Assembly (NCBI GenBank): GCA_023388315.1
Contig: JAEWGM010000036.1
Span: 62,001 to 126,000, forward strand
Source: Bacteroidota bacterium
GTDB taxonomy: Bacteria; Bacteroidota; Bacteroidia; Bacteroidales; Dysgonomonadaceae
DNA: 64,000 bases
Reading direction: 5' to 3'
Both the position numbers and the translations under genes were made by a program. Below the pieces are notes generated by a model that saw only the letters and a list, made by a program, of their open reading frames with translations, did no database searches and was not told where the DNA came from. Shown here piece by piece: positions 8,097 through 17,695 of this stretch. Within the stretch, counting starts at the first letter, position 1. Each line of letters starts with the position of its first letter.

Positions 8097-10361
8097 ATGG
8101 ATTCTATCTATCTTATTATTGTCATCGTATTGCTCGTGTTGGCAGTACTGGATTTATCCGTGGGTGTGGCCAACGACGCGGTAAATTTTCTCAACTCAAG
8201 CATCGGGTCAAAAGTAGCGCCATTATGGGTCATCCTTTTGGTAGCCTCGCTGGGTGTGATGCTGGGAACCATGTTTTCGAGCGGAATGATGGAAATCGCT
8301 CGTAGCGGGGTTTTCCATCCCGAAATGTTCTCCTTTCCCAGCATTATGGTACTTCTTTTAACCGTGATGATTACAGACGTACTCCTATTAGACGTCTTTA
8401 ACTCACTCGGACTACCAACTTCCACAACTGTTTCTCTGGTTTTTGAATTGCTAGGCGCTGCCGTGGCGGTGGCTCTTTTCACCATTTGGCAAACAAATAC
8501 CGGCGAACTGGTGGAATACATTAATACTGGAAAGGCGCTGGCAATTATTTCGGGGATTTTTGTGTCGGTGGCGGTAGCGTTTGTCGTAGGTAGTTTGGTG
8601 ATGTATGTTACACGGTTGATATTTTCGTTTAAATACAAAAAAGCCTTCAATTATTTTGGTGCCCTGTGGTGCGGATTCGCCTTAACGGCAATGACTTATT
8701 TTATTGTTTTCAAAGGTTTAAGAAGCAGCCCCATTGTGGCAACCGATTTTCTGAGTTTGATTGAAGAAAACATCCTGAATACTTTGCTAATAACATTTGT
8801 TGCTTGGACAGCCATTATGGCCCTACTGCAATTCCTGTTTAAAGTAAATATTCTGAAAATCATCGTACTCACCGGGACGATGGCGTTGGCATTGGCTTTC
8901 GCGAGTAACGACCTGGTGAACTTCATTGGTGTTCCTTTGGCCGGATTAGACGCGTTTAAATACGCGAGTGCCGTAAGCGCGGCTGGCGGCTCCATTGATA
9001 CATTATATATGGATGCGCTGCAAGGCCCTGTGAGAGCAGATATCAAAATATTGCTCGCTGCAGGATTTGTGATGGTTCTTGCGTTGTGGTTATCGAAAAA
9101 ATCGCGTTCTGTAACCGAAACCGAAGTCAATTTGGCGCGCCAAGGCTCCGGATTGGAGCGATTTTCCTCCACACCGTTATCGCGCTCTATTGTTCGCTGG
9201 GGGGTGGATTCCAATCGCTTTTTGAATAAATTGGTCACTCCTTCATTTCGGGACAAGCTGAACAGCCGTTTTACATTTCCCGAAGAGGTGGAAACTTCCG
9301 GTGCCTCGTTCGATTTAATCAGAGCATCCGTGAACCTGACCATCGCCGCTCTGTTGATTTCTCTTGGTACCTCGCTCAAACTTCCGCTCTCTACTACCTA
9401 CGTAACCTTTATGGTGGCGATGGGGACATCTCTTGCCGACCGCGCCTGGGGGCGCGAAAGCGCCGTTTACAGAATTACCGGCGTGTTAACCGTAATTGGT
9501 GGATGGTTTATCACAGCCATCGTAGCGTTTTCGGCAGCGTGGCTGGTAGCAATGTTTCTGAGTTGGGGAGGTAAAATAGCCATCTTTGTCGCATTGGCAT
9601 TGGTTGCGTTTTTATTGTTTAAATCGTCTAAACTCCACAAAAAAAGAACACTTACCGAAAAAGCTAACGCTACTTTAATTGAAGACGAAAACGGCATCGT
9701 GCTCACCTGCACCACCGATGTGAAAAAATCCATCACCAATATGTTGGAAATTTATCATCAGAATGTAAGAGGATTAACCAACGAAGACCGGTCGCTTTTG
9801 AGGGATATTTCATCGGAAGCCAAAGAACTTTATCTGCGTTACAAAAATAAAAGGACGTACGAAGTGGTGCCAACAATTCAATCCATCACGCTGAAAGAGC
9901 TTGATATTGAGCAAGAATACGTTCAAATTGTGGATTATACGTATGAAATTTCCAAAGCGTTGCGGGTAATTACTTCCGAAAGTTCATTGTATATCGAAAA
10001 CAACCACAGAGGATTTAACGATTCGCAGGAGGCCGATTTAGAAGATTTGAGTGAGAAAGTGACCCATATGTACACATTGTTCATTGAAATGATGGATAAA
10101 AAAGATTATTCCGATTTTTCTCAGATCATTGAAATACGCGACGAAATTATCGATCAATGTTCAAAACTCACCAAAAAGCAGATTAAGCGCGTGAAGGAAA
10201 AAGAATGCAGCACACGCAACAGTATTTTGTATATGAATATACTGAATGAAACCAAAACCATTGTGCTTCAGTCTGTAAACCTAATGAAATCGCAACGCAA
10301 TATGATGCAAATCGTGAGGCGGATTCACGATAAATCGCCGGTGCAGTTAAAGAATTTATAA
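8097..10361 (+). CDS. Pit-family inorganic phosphate transporter with PhoU-like tail
   Basis: A 754-residue inner-membrane permease of the PHO4/Pit family, expected to take up phosphate as a metal-phosphate complex with cation coupling. The two inverted signature repeats are visible: GVANDAVNFLNSSIGS near residue 23 and ASNDLVNFIGVPLAG near residue 265. Many hydrophobic helices follow up to about residue 505. The last 200 residues are soluble, helical and charged (DVKKSITNMLEIYHQNV, RGFNDSQEADLEDLSEKV), like a fused PhoU domain. That would place the regulator on the permease itself, a layout common in Bacteroidota Pit proteins. It stands alone, with its own promoter. Confidence 0.93.
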   Translation: MDSIYLIIVIVLLVLAVLDLSVGVANDAVNFLNSSIGSKVAPLWVILLVASLGVMLGTMFSSGMMEIARSGVFHPEMFSFPSIMVLLLTVMITDVLLLDVFNSLGLPTSTTVSLVFELLGAAVAVALFTIWQTNTGELVEYINTGKALAIISGIFVSVAVAFVVGSLVMYVTRLIFSFKYKKAFNYFGALWCGFALTAMTYFIVFKGLRSSPIVATDFLSLIEENILNTLLITFVAWTAIMALLQFLFKVNILKIIVLTGTMALALAFASNDLVNFIGVPLAGLDAFKYASAVSAAGGSIDTLYMDALQGPVRADIKILLAAGFVMVLALWLSKKSRSVTETEVNLARQGSGLERFSSTPLSRSIVRWGVDSNRFLNKLVTPSFRDKLNSRFTFPEEVETSGASFDLIRASVNLTIAALLISLGTSLKLPLSTTYVTFMVAMGTSLADRAWGRESAVYRITGVLTVIGGWFITAIVAFSAAWLVAMFLSWGGKIAIFVALALVAFLLFKSSKLHKKRTLTEKANATLIEDENGIVLTCTTDVKKSITNMLEIYHQNVRGLTNEDRSLLRDISSEAKELYLRYKNKRTYEVVPTIQSITLKELDIEQEYVQIVDYTYEISKALRVITSESSLYIENNHRGFNDSQEADLEDLSEKVTHMYTLFIEMMDKKDYSDFSQIIEIRDEIIDQCSKLTKKQIKRVKEKECSTRNSILYMNILNETKTIVLQSVNLMKSQRNMMQIVRRIHDKSPVQLKNL

Positions 10362-10504
10362 ATTTCTCTGCCGCATTAGCTGCTGGTGGGGAGAGTCCGT
10401 ATTGAGCTTTAATACAATTTATTTCTTAAAAAATTATATTATAATCGTTTTTTCATTTTATTTTGCATCTTTGAAGAACATCTTTCGATGCCAACTTGAT
10501 GTAA

Positions 10505-11056
10505 ATGAAAAAAGATTATTTTGAACATATATATCTTCAATACTTCAAAGTGCTATCACTTTTCTCAGCACGTATTGTCGGCGATATTTCTGCAGCAGAA
10601 GATATCGTACAAGATGTATTCTTCGAATGTTGGTCTCGACGAAATAAAATTGATACTTCAACCTCCATAAAACCTTATCTCTATAAATTGACCTACAATC
10701 GCAGTCTCGATTTTTTAAAACGCTTGGATAATAAAAACTTGAATATAGGAGATGGGATATCTGAACTTGACAATCTTTTTTATTCAACATTTATCCAAGA
10801 TGATCAGCTGCATACTGACGAAATAAGTAAAGAAATAATCAATTGCATTAATTTGCTACCGGAGAAATGCAAGCAAGTATTCATACTAAGCCGTCACAAC
10901 AGCCTTAAAAACAGAGAGATTGCAGAAGAGTTAGACATAAGCATAAAAACCGTTGAAAAACATATCTCTAAAGCGTTGCAAGAAATCAGAGAGCATCTTT
11001 TAAAAGCAGGCTACCTGCTCGAATTCCTAATTATTCTTAGCTCCATTTTCTTTTAA
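10505..11056 (+). CDS. ECF-type RNA polymerase sigma factor
   Basis: 183 residues. Region 2 includes AAEDIVQDVFFECWSRRNKI and region 4 includes INLLPEKCKQVFILSRHNSLKNREIAEELDISIKTVEKHISKAL, a clear helix-turn-helix. It belongs to the sigma group that pairs with FecR-type anti-sigma factors to switch on SusC/SusD loci. The FecR, SusC and SusD genes that follow on the same strand are the probable partner and targets. The 196-base gap to fecR is longer than usual. The protein ends in a hydrophobic tail (LLEFLIILSSIFF), slightly odd for a soluble sigma factor. Confidence 0.92.
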   Translation: MKKDYFEHIYLQYFKVLSLFSARIVGDISAAEDIVQDVFFECWSRRNKIDTSTSIKPYLYKLTYNRSLDFLKRLDNKNLNIGDGISELDNLFYSTFIQDDQLHTDEISKEIINCINLLPEKCKQVFILSRHNSLKNREIAEELDISIKTVEKHISKALQEIREHLLKAGYLLEFLIILSSIFF

Positions 11057-11252
11057 GTCATTTCTATAAATACGTCTCCATTCTGCAATAACTTCATATA
11101 TCAACGCTTTCCAATCGTTCTCTTTGGCAAAATAGCGGAACCCCTATTTAATAAAAAGCCACACTTTAAGCATTGTTTTTAAATAAATTTGAAAAAGAGG
11201 GTAGGGTAATTCAATAGATAGTCGTGTTATAATAAACGCTATTAAAATAGAT

Positions 11253-12221
11253 ATGGAGAAACAGGCTACAGACTATGACTTGCTGATTGCAAAATATTTG
11301 GACTCCAATAAAATATCGCAAGAGGAAAAGGATGTTTTACTTGATTGGATACACTCATCTGAAGAGAATCACCATTATTTTAAACAAATTTCAAAAACGT
11401 GGGAGAAATCCATTATCGAACTTCAAGATAAAGCAGAAGCTAGACTAAGTTTAAGAGAGTATTATCAGCAAAGAATTAAAAAACAACGAATTGAAATATA
11501 CAGATGGACTATGAGCGTAGCCGCTGTTGCAATTTTTATTTTTGCCGGTTTTTTGTTGTTTGATTCTGATTTTTCTTTTGGTGAAAACTTGTTAGTCGCA
11601 AACTCCGGAAACGTCAAACAAGAAATAGTTCTCTCCGATGGCACAATCGTTTGGCTAAACTCGAATAGTTCTTTAAAGTATCCCTCTAAATTTAAACGCA
11701 ATCGCAACGTTTTTTTAACCGGAGAAGCCTTTTTTGATGTGACATCAAACGATAAAAAACCCTTTTTAGTTCATACCGAAAATTTAATCGTTGAGGTAAA
11801 AGGAACATCTTTTGTTGTAACAGATTATTTAGATGCTACACATTGCGAAACAGTTCTTGAGTCGGGATTGGTGAGTTTAACAATAAATTCTTTGGATAAA
11901 AAAATAGAAATGAAGCCTAACCAGCAAGTCATTTACAACCGAACTACCGGAGAAGCCTCTTTACATGAGGTAAATGCTGCCAATCATACGAGTTGGAGAG
12001 CGCAAAGCCTTGTTTTTGAGAATAATATGTTAAGCGAAGTTTTTACTCAATTAGAAAAATGGTATAATATTGAAATTACTTGTACCAATGCAGATCTGCT
12101 GCAAATACCTGTTTCTTTAACGGTTGACGAAGAAGGTATTGAAGAGGTGCTGGATCTGCTACAACATATTACATCTATTAACTGGAAAAGAATAACAACC
12201 CATAAAATATTAATCTTTTAA
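11253..12221 (+). CDS. FecR-family anti-sigma factor
   Basis: 322 residues. A short cytoplasmic N-terminal anti-sigma region (IAKYLDSNKISQEEKDVLLDWI), one membrane helix (about residues 86-104, MSVAAVAIFIFAGFLLF), then the periplasmic FecR domain (LVANSGNVKQEIVLSDGTIVWLN ... GEAFFDV) and a C-terminal DUF4974 region (LSEVFTQLEKWYNIEI). By analogy with FecIR it holds the sigma factor until SusC, whose STN domain contacts this periplasmic part, signals that ligand is bound. It lies between the sigma gene and susC on the same strand. Confidence 0.93.
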   Translation: MEKQATDYDLLIAKYLDSNKISQEEKDVLLDWIHSSEENHHYFKQISKTWEKSIIELQDKAEARLSLREYYQQRIKKQRIEIYRWTMSVAAVAIFIFAGFLLFDSDFSFGENLLVANSGNVKQEIVLSDGTIVWLNSNSSLKYPSKFKRNRNVFLTGEAFFDVTSNDKKPFLVHTENLIVEVKGTSFVVTDYLDATHCETVLESGLVSLTINSLDKKIEMKPNQQVIYNRTTGEASLHEVNAANHTSWRAQSLVFENNMLSEVFTQLEKWYNIEITCTNADLLQIPVSLTVDEEGIEEVLDLLQHITSINWKRITTHKILIF

Positions 12222-12366
12222 CACCATTTTCAAGCCTATGAATTCATGGATACCACAAATAAAAAAGAGATTTATGAAACTTGAAACAGTAGCCACGATT
12301 TAATCTAAAAAAACCATACTAAAAAATAATAATCTAATTTTTAAACATTTTTCATTAATAAAAAAC

Positions 12367-15300
12367 ATGCATAAACAAATGGAACCCGTACGTACGTCGT
12401 TTTTAAGAAAAACGACAGACAAGCTCTGTTTCCTATTTATTGGTTTATTCGCATTCTTATCGTTAGAAGCTAACGCAACGGCTCAGAATGAACTAATAGA
12501 TATGAAACTAAACAACATTACTGTTTTAGAAGCAATAAAAGCAGTAGAAAAACAAACAACCTACAAGTTTGTCTATAACAATGCCGATGTGAATGTATCG
12601 CGCCGAGTAAATGTAAATGCAACAAATGTTAGTATTGAAGCAGTTGCGGCAGTTATTTTTGCCGGATACGATGTGTCGATAAAAGGCAACAATGTAATTA
12701 TTACTCTCAACAAAAAAACAGACCCTGTAACGGAAGCACACCAACAGCAGGAAAGGACCGTTACCGGAACTGTTATTGATGCAGCAACCAAAGAACCTTT
12801 AATTGGAGTAAGCATCAGGATTAAAGGCACAGGTATCGGAGTTGTAACCGATTTAGACGGAAATTATACTATAAACATCCGAAACTCCAGAGATATCTTA
12901 GAATTTTCTTATATAGGATTTGCTTCACAAGAAATTCCCGTTGAAAATCTTGCTGTAATTGATGTACAAATGAGAACCGATGCCACTACACTGGATGAAG
13001 TGGTAGTGGTAGGTGCCGGCGTACAAAAAAAGGTAAGTGTTACCGGTTCAATTACCAGTGTGAAAGGTTCCATGTTAAAGGTTCCTTCTTCTTCGCTCAC
13101 AAGTGCCTTGGCTGGTCAACTTGCCGGGGTAATTTCTGTAACTTCCAGTGGAGCACCCGGTTCAACATCAGATTTTTATATTAGAGGTGTTGGCACTTTT
13201 GGTGGAAGAGCCACCCCGTTGATTATGTTAGATGATGTGGAAATTAGCGCTGGTGATTTAAACAATATCCCTGCCGAAACCATCGAAAGCTTCTCTATTC
13301 TTAAAGATGCTTCGGCAACGGCTATTTATGGTTCCCGAGGAGCAAATGGTGTAATGCTTATTAAGACCAAAAACGGAAATGAAAATGAAAGAACAAGAGT
13401 AAACGTAACTCTTGAAAACTCCATTAATACACCCATGAATTTCCCCGAATTTGTGGATGGTGCAACGTGGATGGAGCTTTACAACGAAGCGCTCCTGGCT
13501 CGTAATCCAAATGCAGATCAAAAATATTCACAAGAGGTGATTGACGCTACCCGCTCCGGAGTAAATCCATATATGTATCCGGATGTGAATTGGAAAGAAG
13601 TGATTTTTAGAGATATGGCGATGAGCCAGCGCGCCAACATTAACATTCAAGGGGGTGGAACAAAAACTACCTACTATATGAGTATTCAGGCAAACCACGA
13701 TGCGGGAATGCTTAACTCTAGGAAAACCCACTCGTGGAACAACAACATCAATAACTGGGGATATAATTTTCAGAACAATATTTCCTATAAATTAACGCCC
13801 TCTACATTGATTGATTTGCGAATGAACGCTCAAATTCGCCAAAACCAAGGAGGGAACTACAATCCAAATGACTTGTTTGCAAAAATGCAAGCGGCCAATC
13901 CAATCAACTTCCCTGTATTTTACCCTGCAGAAGAAGGTGACAAGCACATTAAATTTGGTAGTTCTGTGTTAACAGGTACAAATTATAGAGAAAACCCCTA
14001 TGCTTCTATGTTGAATTCATTTAAGGAGACAAGAATCAATACAATCAACACATCGTTGAAGGTTAAACAAGACTTTGATTTTATAACCCAAGGTCTAAGC
14101 TCCACTTTATTGGTGAACTTTAAAAACTATTCCTTTAACGCGTACGATAGGTCTATTGAGCCTTATTTATATCGAATTAAAGACGGAAGCTACAACCCCG
14201 ATACCGGAGAATATGAACTGGAACGCTTAGGAACTTCAGGAACAGAATACATAGCCCAATCTGATATATCCAAGGGTGGAGATCAAACTTTTTTTGTACA
14301 GGGTACTATTGATTACAACCGTACTTTCGATTTACATAGTGTGGGAGGTATGTTCCTCTACACCCAAAGAGAATATAAAAACAACGTGCTTCCAAGCCGT
14401 AACCAAGGATTCTCGGGCCGTTTCACATATGCCTATGACAACAGGTATTTAGCTGAAGTAAACTTTGGTTATACCGGTACGGAGCGCTTGGCGAAAAGAG
14501 CTCGTTTTGAATTCTTTCCAGCTATGTCTTTAGGTTGGGTATTAAGTGAAGAAGAATTCTTTTCACCGCTGAGCAATGCCATTTCCTTTTTGAAGCTGAG
14601 AGGTTCTTATGGAATAATTGGAAGTGATGAAACCGGATTAGCTGCCGGCGCCGAACACTTTTTGTATATCGACAGAATTAAATTAATAGAAGACGGTAAT
14701 GCATTTACTACCGGCGAAAACCTCGGATTCCAAAGGAAAGGCCCTATTGTTCTTAACTATGCCGTTCAAAATGCGGGATGGGAAAAAGTGAAAAAGTTAA
14801 ATCTTGGCTTGGATATGGAGTTATTCCGAAGTTTAAGCGTAACAGCCGATTATTTCTACGACAAACGGTATGATATTCTTTTGCACCGTGAAGCGTGGCC
14901 CGAATCTTTGGGTTATTACACTGCTAAACCTTGGTCTAACAAAGGGAAAGTGGATAATTGGGGATTTGAATTTAGCGCCAACTATAACAAACAATTGGCT
15001 CCCGATTGGGTAATGGAATTGCGAGGAAACTTCACCTACACACAAAACAAGTATGTGGATGTTGACGACCCCGCTTACAGATATCCTTGGCAATCAAGCA
15101 CAGGCAAACCGCTCAGCCGTACCGAAGGATACATTGCCGAAGGCTTATTCTCTTCGCAAGAAGAAATTGACAACAGCCCTACACAAAACTTGGGTAGTAC
15201 GCCCAAGCCCGGCGATATTAAATACCGCGACATTACCGGCGATGGAATCATTGACTCAAACGACATGACAATGATTTCTGACTACGGCGGTATGCCACGC

Positions 15301-15738
15301 ATTCAATTTGGTTTGGGCGCGAGCTTACAATATAAAAAGTTCGACCTAGGTGTGTTTTTTAACGGCTCTGCCAAGCGCACCATCATGTCGGGATTAATGG
15401 CCCCGTTTGGACAAAACGACAACAACGTTTTCCAGTTTATAGCCGACAACCGTTGGACAGAATCCAATCCTAATCCTAATGCAGCCTATCCTCGTTTGGG
15501 AATACAAAGTTCAGAAACGGCCAATAATAGCCACGCCAGTACATATTGGATGCGCAATGGAAGCTTTGTCCGCTTCAAAACACTTCAAATTGGCTATCAA
15601 TTTAACTTCGGGCGCGTTTACTTTACCGGCGACAACTTGGCCGTATTTAGCCCTTTCAAGCAATGGGATCCGGAACTCGCCTGGAACGCTTACCCATTAT
15701 CGAGAGTTTTTAACTTAGGTGTACAATTTAACTTTTAA
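12367..15738 (+). CDS. SusC/RagA TonB-linked outer-membrane transporter (locus 1)
   Basis: 1123 residues. Signal peptide ending ...ANATAQ; STN signalling domain (about 46-98, LNNITVLEAIKAVEKQTTYKF); CarboxypepD_reg-like domain (about 131-210, VTGTVIDAATKEPLIGVSI); plug domain with YIRGVGTFGGRATPLIMLDDV; then a large beta barrel ending in aromatic FNLGVQFNF. It imports ligands through the outer membrane using TonB energy. The STN domain makes it a transducer able to report to the FecR protein encoded just upstream. SusD follows after 16 bases, so the two form the usual barrel-and-lid pair. Substrate is inferred only from the M60 peptidase downstream. Confidence 0.96.
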   Translation: MHKQMEPVRTSFLRKTTDKLCFLFIGLFAFLSLEANATAQNELIDMKLNNITVLEAIKAVEKQTTYKFVYNNADVNVSRRVNVNATNVSIEAVAAVIFAGYDVSIKGNNVIITLNKKTDPVTEAHQQQERTVTGTVIDAATKEPLIGVSIRIKGTGIGVVTDLDGNYTINIRNSRDILEFSYIGFASQEIPVENLAVIDVQMRTDATTLDEVVVVGAGVQKKVSVTGSITSVKGSMLKVPSSSLTSALAGQLAGVISVTSSGAPGSTSDFYIRGVGTFGGRATPLIMLDDVEISAGDLNNIPAETIESFSILKDASATAIYGSRGANGVMLIKTKNGNENERTRVNVTLENSINTPMNFPEFVDGATWMELYNEALLARNPNADQKYSQEVIDATRSGVNPYMYPDVNWKEVIFRDMAMSQRANINIQGGGTKTTYYMSIQANHDAGMLNSRKTHSWNNNINNWGYNFQNNISYKLTPSTLIDLRMNAQIRQNQGGNYNPNDLFAKMQAANPINFPVFYPAEEGDKHIKFGSSVLTGTNYRENPYASMLNSFKETRINTINTSLKVKQDFDFITQGLSSTLLVNFKNYSFNAYDRSIEPYLYRIKDGSYNPDTGEYELERLGTSGTEYIAQSDISKGGDQTFFVQGTIDYNRTFDLHSVGGMFLYTQREYKNNVLPSRNQGFSGRFTYAYDNRYLAEVNFGYTGTERLAKRARFEFFPAMSLGWVLSEEEFFSPLSNAISFLKLRGSYGIIGSDETGLAAGAEHFLYIDRIKLIEDGNAFTTGENLGFQRKGPIVLNYAVQNAGWEKVKKLNLGLDMELFRSLSVTADYFYDKRYDILLHREAWPESLGYYTAKPWSNKGKVDNWGFEFSANYNKQLAPDWVMELRGNFTYTQNKYVDVDDPAYRYPWQSSTGKPLSRTEGYIAEGLFSSQEEIDNSPTQNLGSTPKPGDIKYRDITGDGIIDSNDMTMISDYGGMPRIQFGLGASLQYKKFDLGVFFNGSAKRTIMSGLMAPFGQNDNNVFQFIADNRWTESNPNPNAAYPRLGIQSSETANNSHASTYWMRNGSFVRFKTLQIGYQFNFGRVYFTGDNLAVFSPFKQWDPELAWNAYPLSRVFNLGVQFNF

Positions 15739-15754
15739 CTAAAGGAACAGAAAA

Positions 15755-17674
15755 ATGAAATTACTTAATTCAATAAAAATATTGGTCGTAGCCATTTTAT
15801 TAATGGGGACGTTCTTTACCTCGTGCGACTACTTGGACGTTGTTCCGCCGGAGCAAGCCAAATTATCTGACGCCACAAGAGATTACGACGCTACATTGAA
15901 TTTTCTTTATTCCTGCTATTCGGGGATAAGAAACCCAATGAATTATTCAACAACAGAAGCCGCTTCAGATGAATGGGTGCTTCCCCCTCTGTGGAACGAA
16001 GCGATGCATCGGATGCTTTATGACCTAAATCCTACCTCCAGCCCAGCTGAATGGAGATGGGGGAATTATTACCGTTACATAGGCCAGTGTCATTTGTTTT
16101 TACAACAGTTACCCAATGCAAAGGGGTTAACTGAAGCGCAGATGAAAGAATGGGAGGCAGAAGCCAATTTTATGATTGCTTATTATCATATGATGACGCT
16201 GATGCTTTATGGCCCTTGCCCTATCAACGACCATTATATCTCTATGAATGCATCGCCCTCGGAATATCCCGGCCGCTCGCATTTTGATTATGTAACAGAC
16301 TGGATTGTGAAAAAATTTGACGAGGTGGCGCTTGTTTTACCGGCTTCACGCTCACAAGAACAATGGGGCCGCGCTACGTCAACTATGGCGAAAGCTTTAA
16401 AAGCTCGATTATTGATTCATGCAGCTTCTCCGCTATGGAATGGCAAGTTTCCTTATCCCGATTGGAAAAACACAACATATGAAACACCGGGATATGGCAA
16501 AGAATTGGTAAGCTTAACGTATGATCGCGCTAAATGGGAACGAGCCAAAGTTGCAGCTCAAGAAGCATTGAATTTTGCCACCTCTTCCGGAGGCCACGCG
16601 TTATACACAGATGAAGAACTGTACGCACGCGAAAACGTAGGCCTGCCTTTTGTGCCGGGTGTAAATGCATCAACCGAAGAAGGGCAAGCATTCTTAAAGA
16701 AAGTAATGCTCATGCGTTATTTAGTCACCACACGAACCACAGAAGGCAACAAAGAAATTATTTGGGGACTCGCCGATCAAGGAAACATGGTAATAGGCTC
16801 TCTGCCTCACTTTGTATTGTCGCACAGTAACGGCTCTCCTATAGGCGGGTACAGCGGTGTGTCACCGGTTTTAAACACTTCTATTGAGTATTTCTACACT
16901 AAAAACGGAAAACGTCCGGCTTTTGACAGTCAATTCCCAAATGAAGACACGTGGTTTAGATCTGCCGGAATACCCGAAAGAGCAGATATTATTACCCTTA
17001 ACGTTGACAGAGAACCGCGTTTCTATGCATGGTTTGCTTTCGACGGGGGAGATTATAGCAACAAAATAAATAACGGTTCGCCGCTGAGAATTGAGTTGCG
17101 AAACGCTGAGAAACAAGGTTTCAACCCTGCAAAATACAACAGAGACAATAACGTTACCGGCTATTTTTCACAAAAATTCATTATGCCTAATTTAGCGTGG
17201 ACACCAAGCAACAGCTGGAACTTAGAATCTAAGCCGCGTCCGCTAATTCGTTTGGCGGAACTCTACCTGAATTTGGCCGAATGTAACGCCGAATTGGGCG
17301 AAACTGCCGAAGCGCTAAAAAATTTAAACGTAGTTAGAGAAAGAGCAGGAGTGCCTGCATTAACAAACGCAGATGTGGGCGGACAAATGTCTATCGTTGA
17401 TTGGGTTCGCAACGAGCGTTTTATTGAACTGTGGGGTGAAGGACACCGTTATTACGATGTGCGCCGATGGATGATTGCCCCGCAAACCATGGCGAAAGGT
17501 GTGCGCAAGGGATTAAACGCCTACGGCAAAACAAACCCATCGTTTGCTGAGTTTAACACCCCTGTAACTGTAGACCAGCCCTTTGTGTGGACTAATCGTA
17601 TGTATTTGTTGCCTTTGTTTTACATTGAGGTAAATAAAAACCCGAATATGATTCAGGCACCGGATTATAAATAA
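15755..17674 (+). CDS. SusD/RagB substrate-binding lipoprotein (locus 1)
   Basis: 639 residues. A lipoprotein signal with lipobox cysteine (FFTSCDYLDVVPPEQ) and the SusD N-terminal motif DYLDVVPPE are present. Helical TPR-like repeats follow, and the C-terminal SusD block LAECNAELGETAEALKNLNVVRERAGV ... VDWVRNERFIELWGEGHRYYDVRRW is textbook. It is a surface lid over the SusC barrel that captures the ligand. It is co-transcribed with susC before it and the DUF1735 gene 21 bases after it. Confidence 0.96.
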   Translation: MKLLNSIKILVVAILLMGTFFTSCDYLDVVPPEQAKLSDATRDYDATLNFLYSCYSGIRNPMNYSTTEAASDEWVLPPLWNEAMHRMLYDLNPTSSPAEWRWGNYYRYIGQCHLFLQQLPNAKGLTEAQMKEWEAEANFMIAYYHMMTLMLYGPCPINDHYISMNASPSEYPGRSHFDYVTDWIVKKFDEVALVLPASRSQEQWGRATSTMAKALKARLLIHAASPLWNGKFPYPDWKNTTYETPGYGKELVSLTYDRAKWERAKVAAQEALNFATSSGGHALYTDEELYARENVGLPFVPGVNASTEEGQAFLKKVMLMRYLVTTRTTEGNKEIIWGLADQGNMVIGSLPHFVLSHSNGSPIGGYSGVSPVLNTSIEYFYTKNGKRPAFDSQFPNEDTWFRSAGIPERADIITLNVDREPRFYAWFAFDGGDYSNKINNGSPLRIELRNAEKQGFNPAKYNRDNNVTGYFSQKFIMPNLAWTPSNSWNLESKPRPLIRLAELYLNLAECNAELGETAEALKNLNVVRERAGVPALTNADVGGQMSIVDWVRNERFIELWGEGHRYYDVRRWMIAPQTMAKGVRKGLNAYGKTNPSFAEFNTPVTVDQPFVWTNRMYLLPLFYIEVNKNPNMIQAPDYK

Positions 17675-17695
17675 ATCGTTAATACAAACATTACA

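Noticed and set aside
12238..12303. 21-codon frame ahead of susC (locus 1)
   Set aside because: Too short and without a promoter, terminator or codon bias to suggest a leader peptide.
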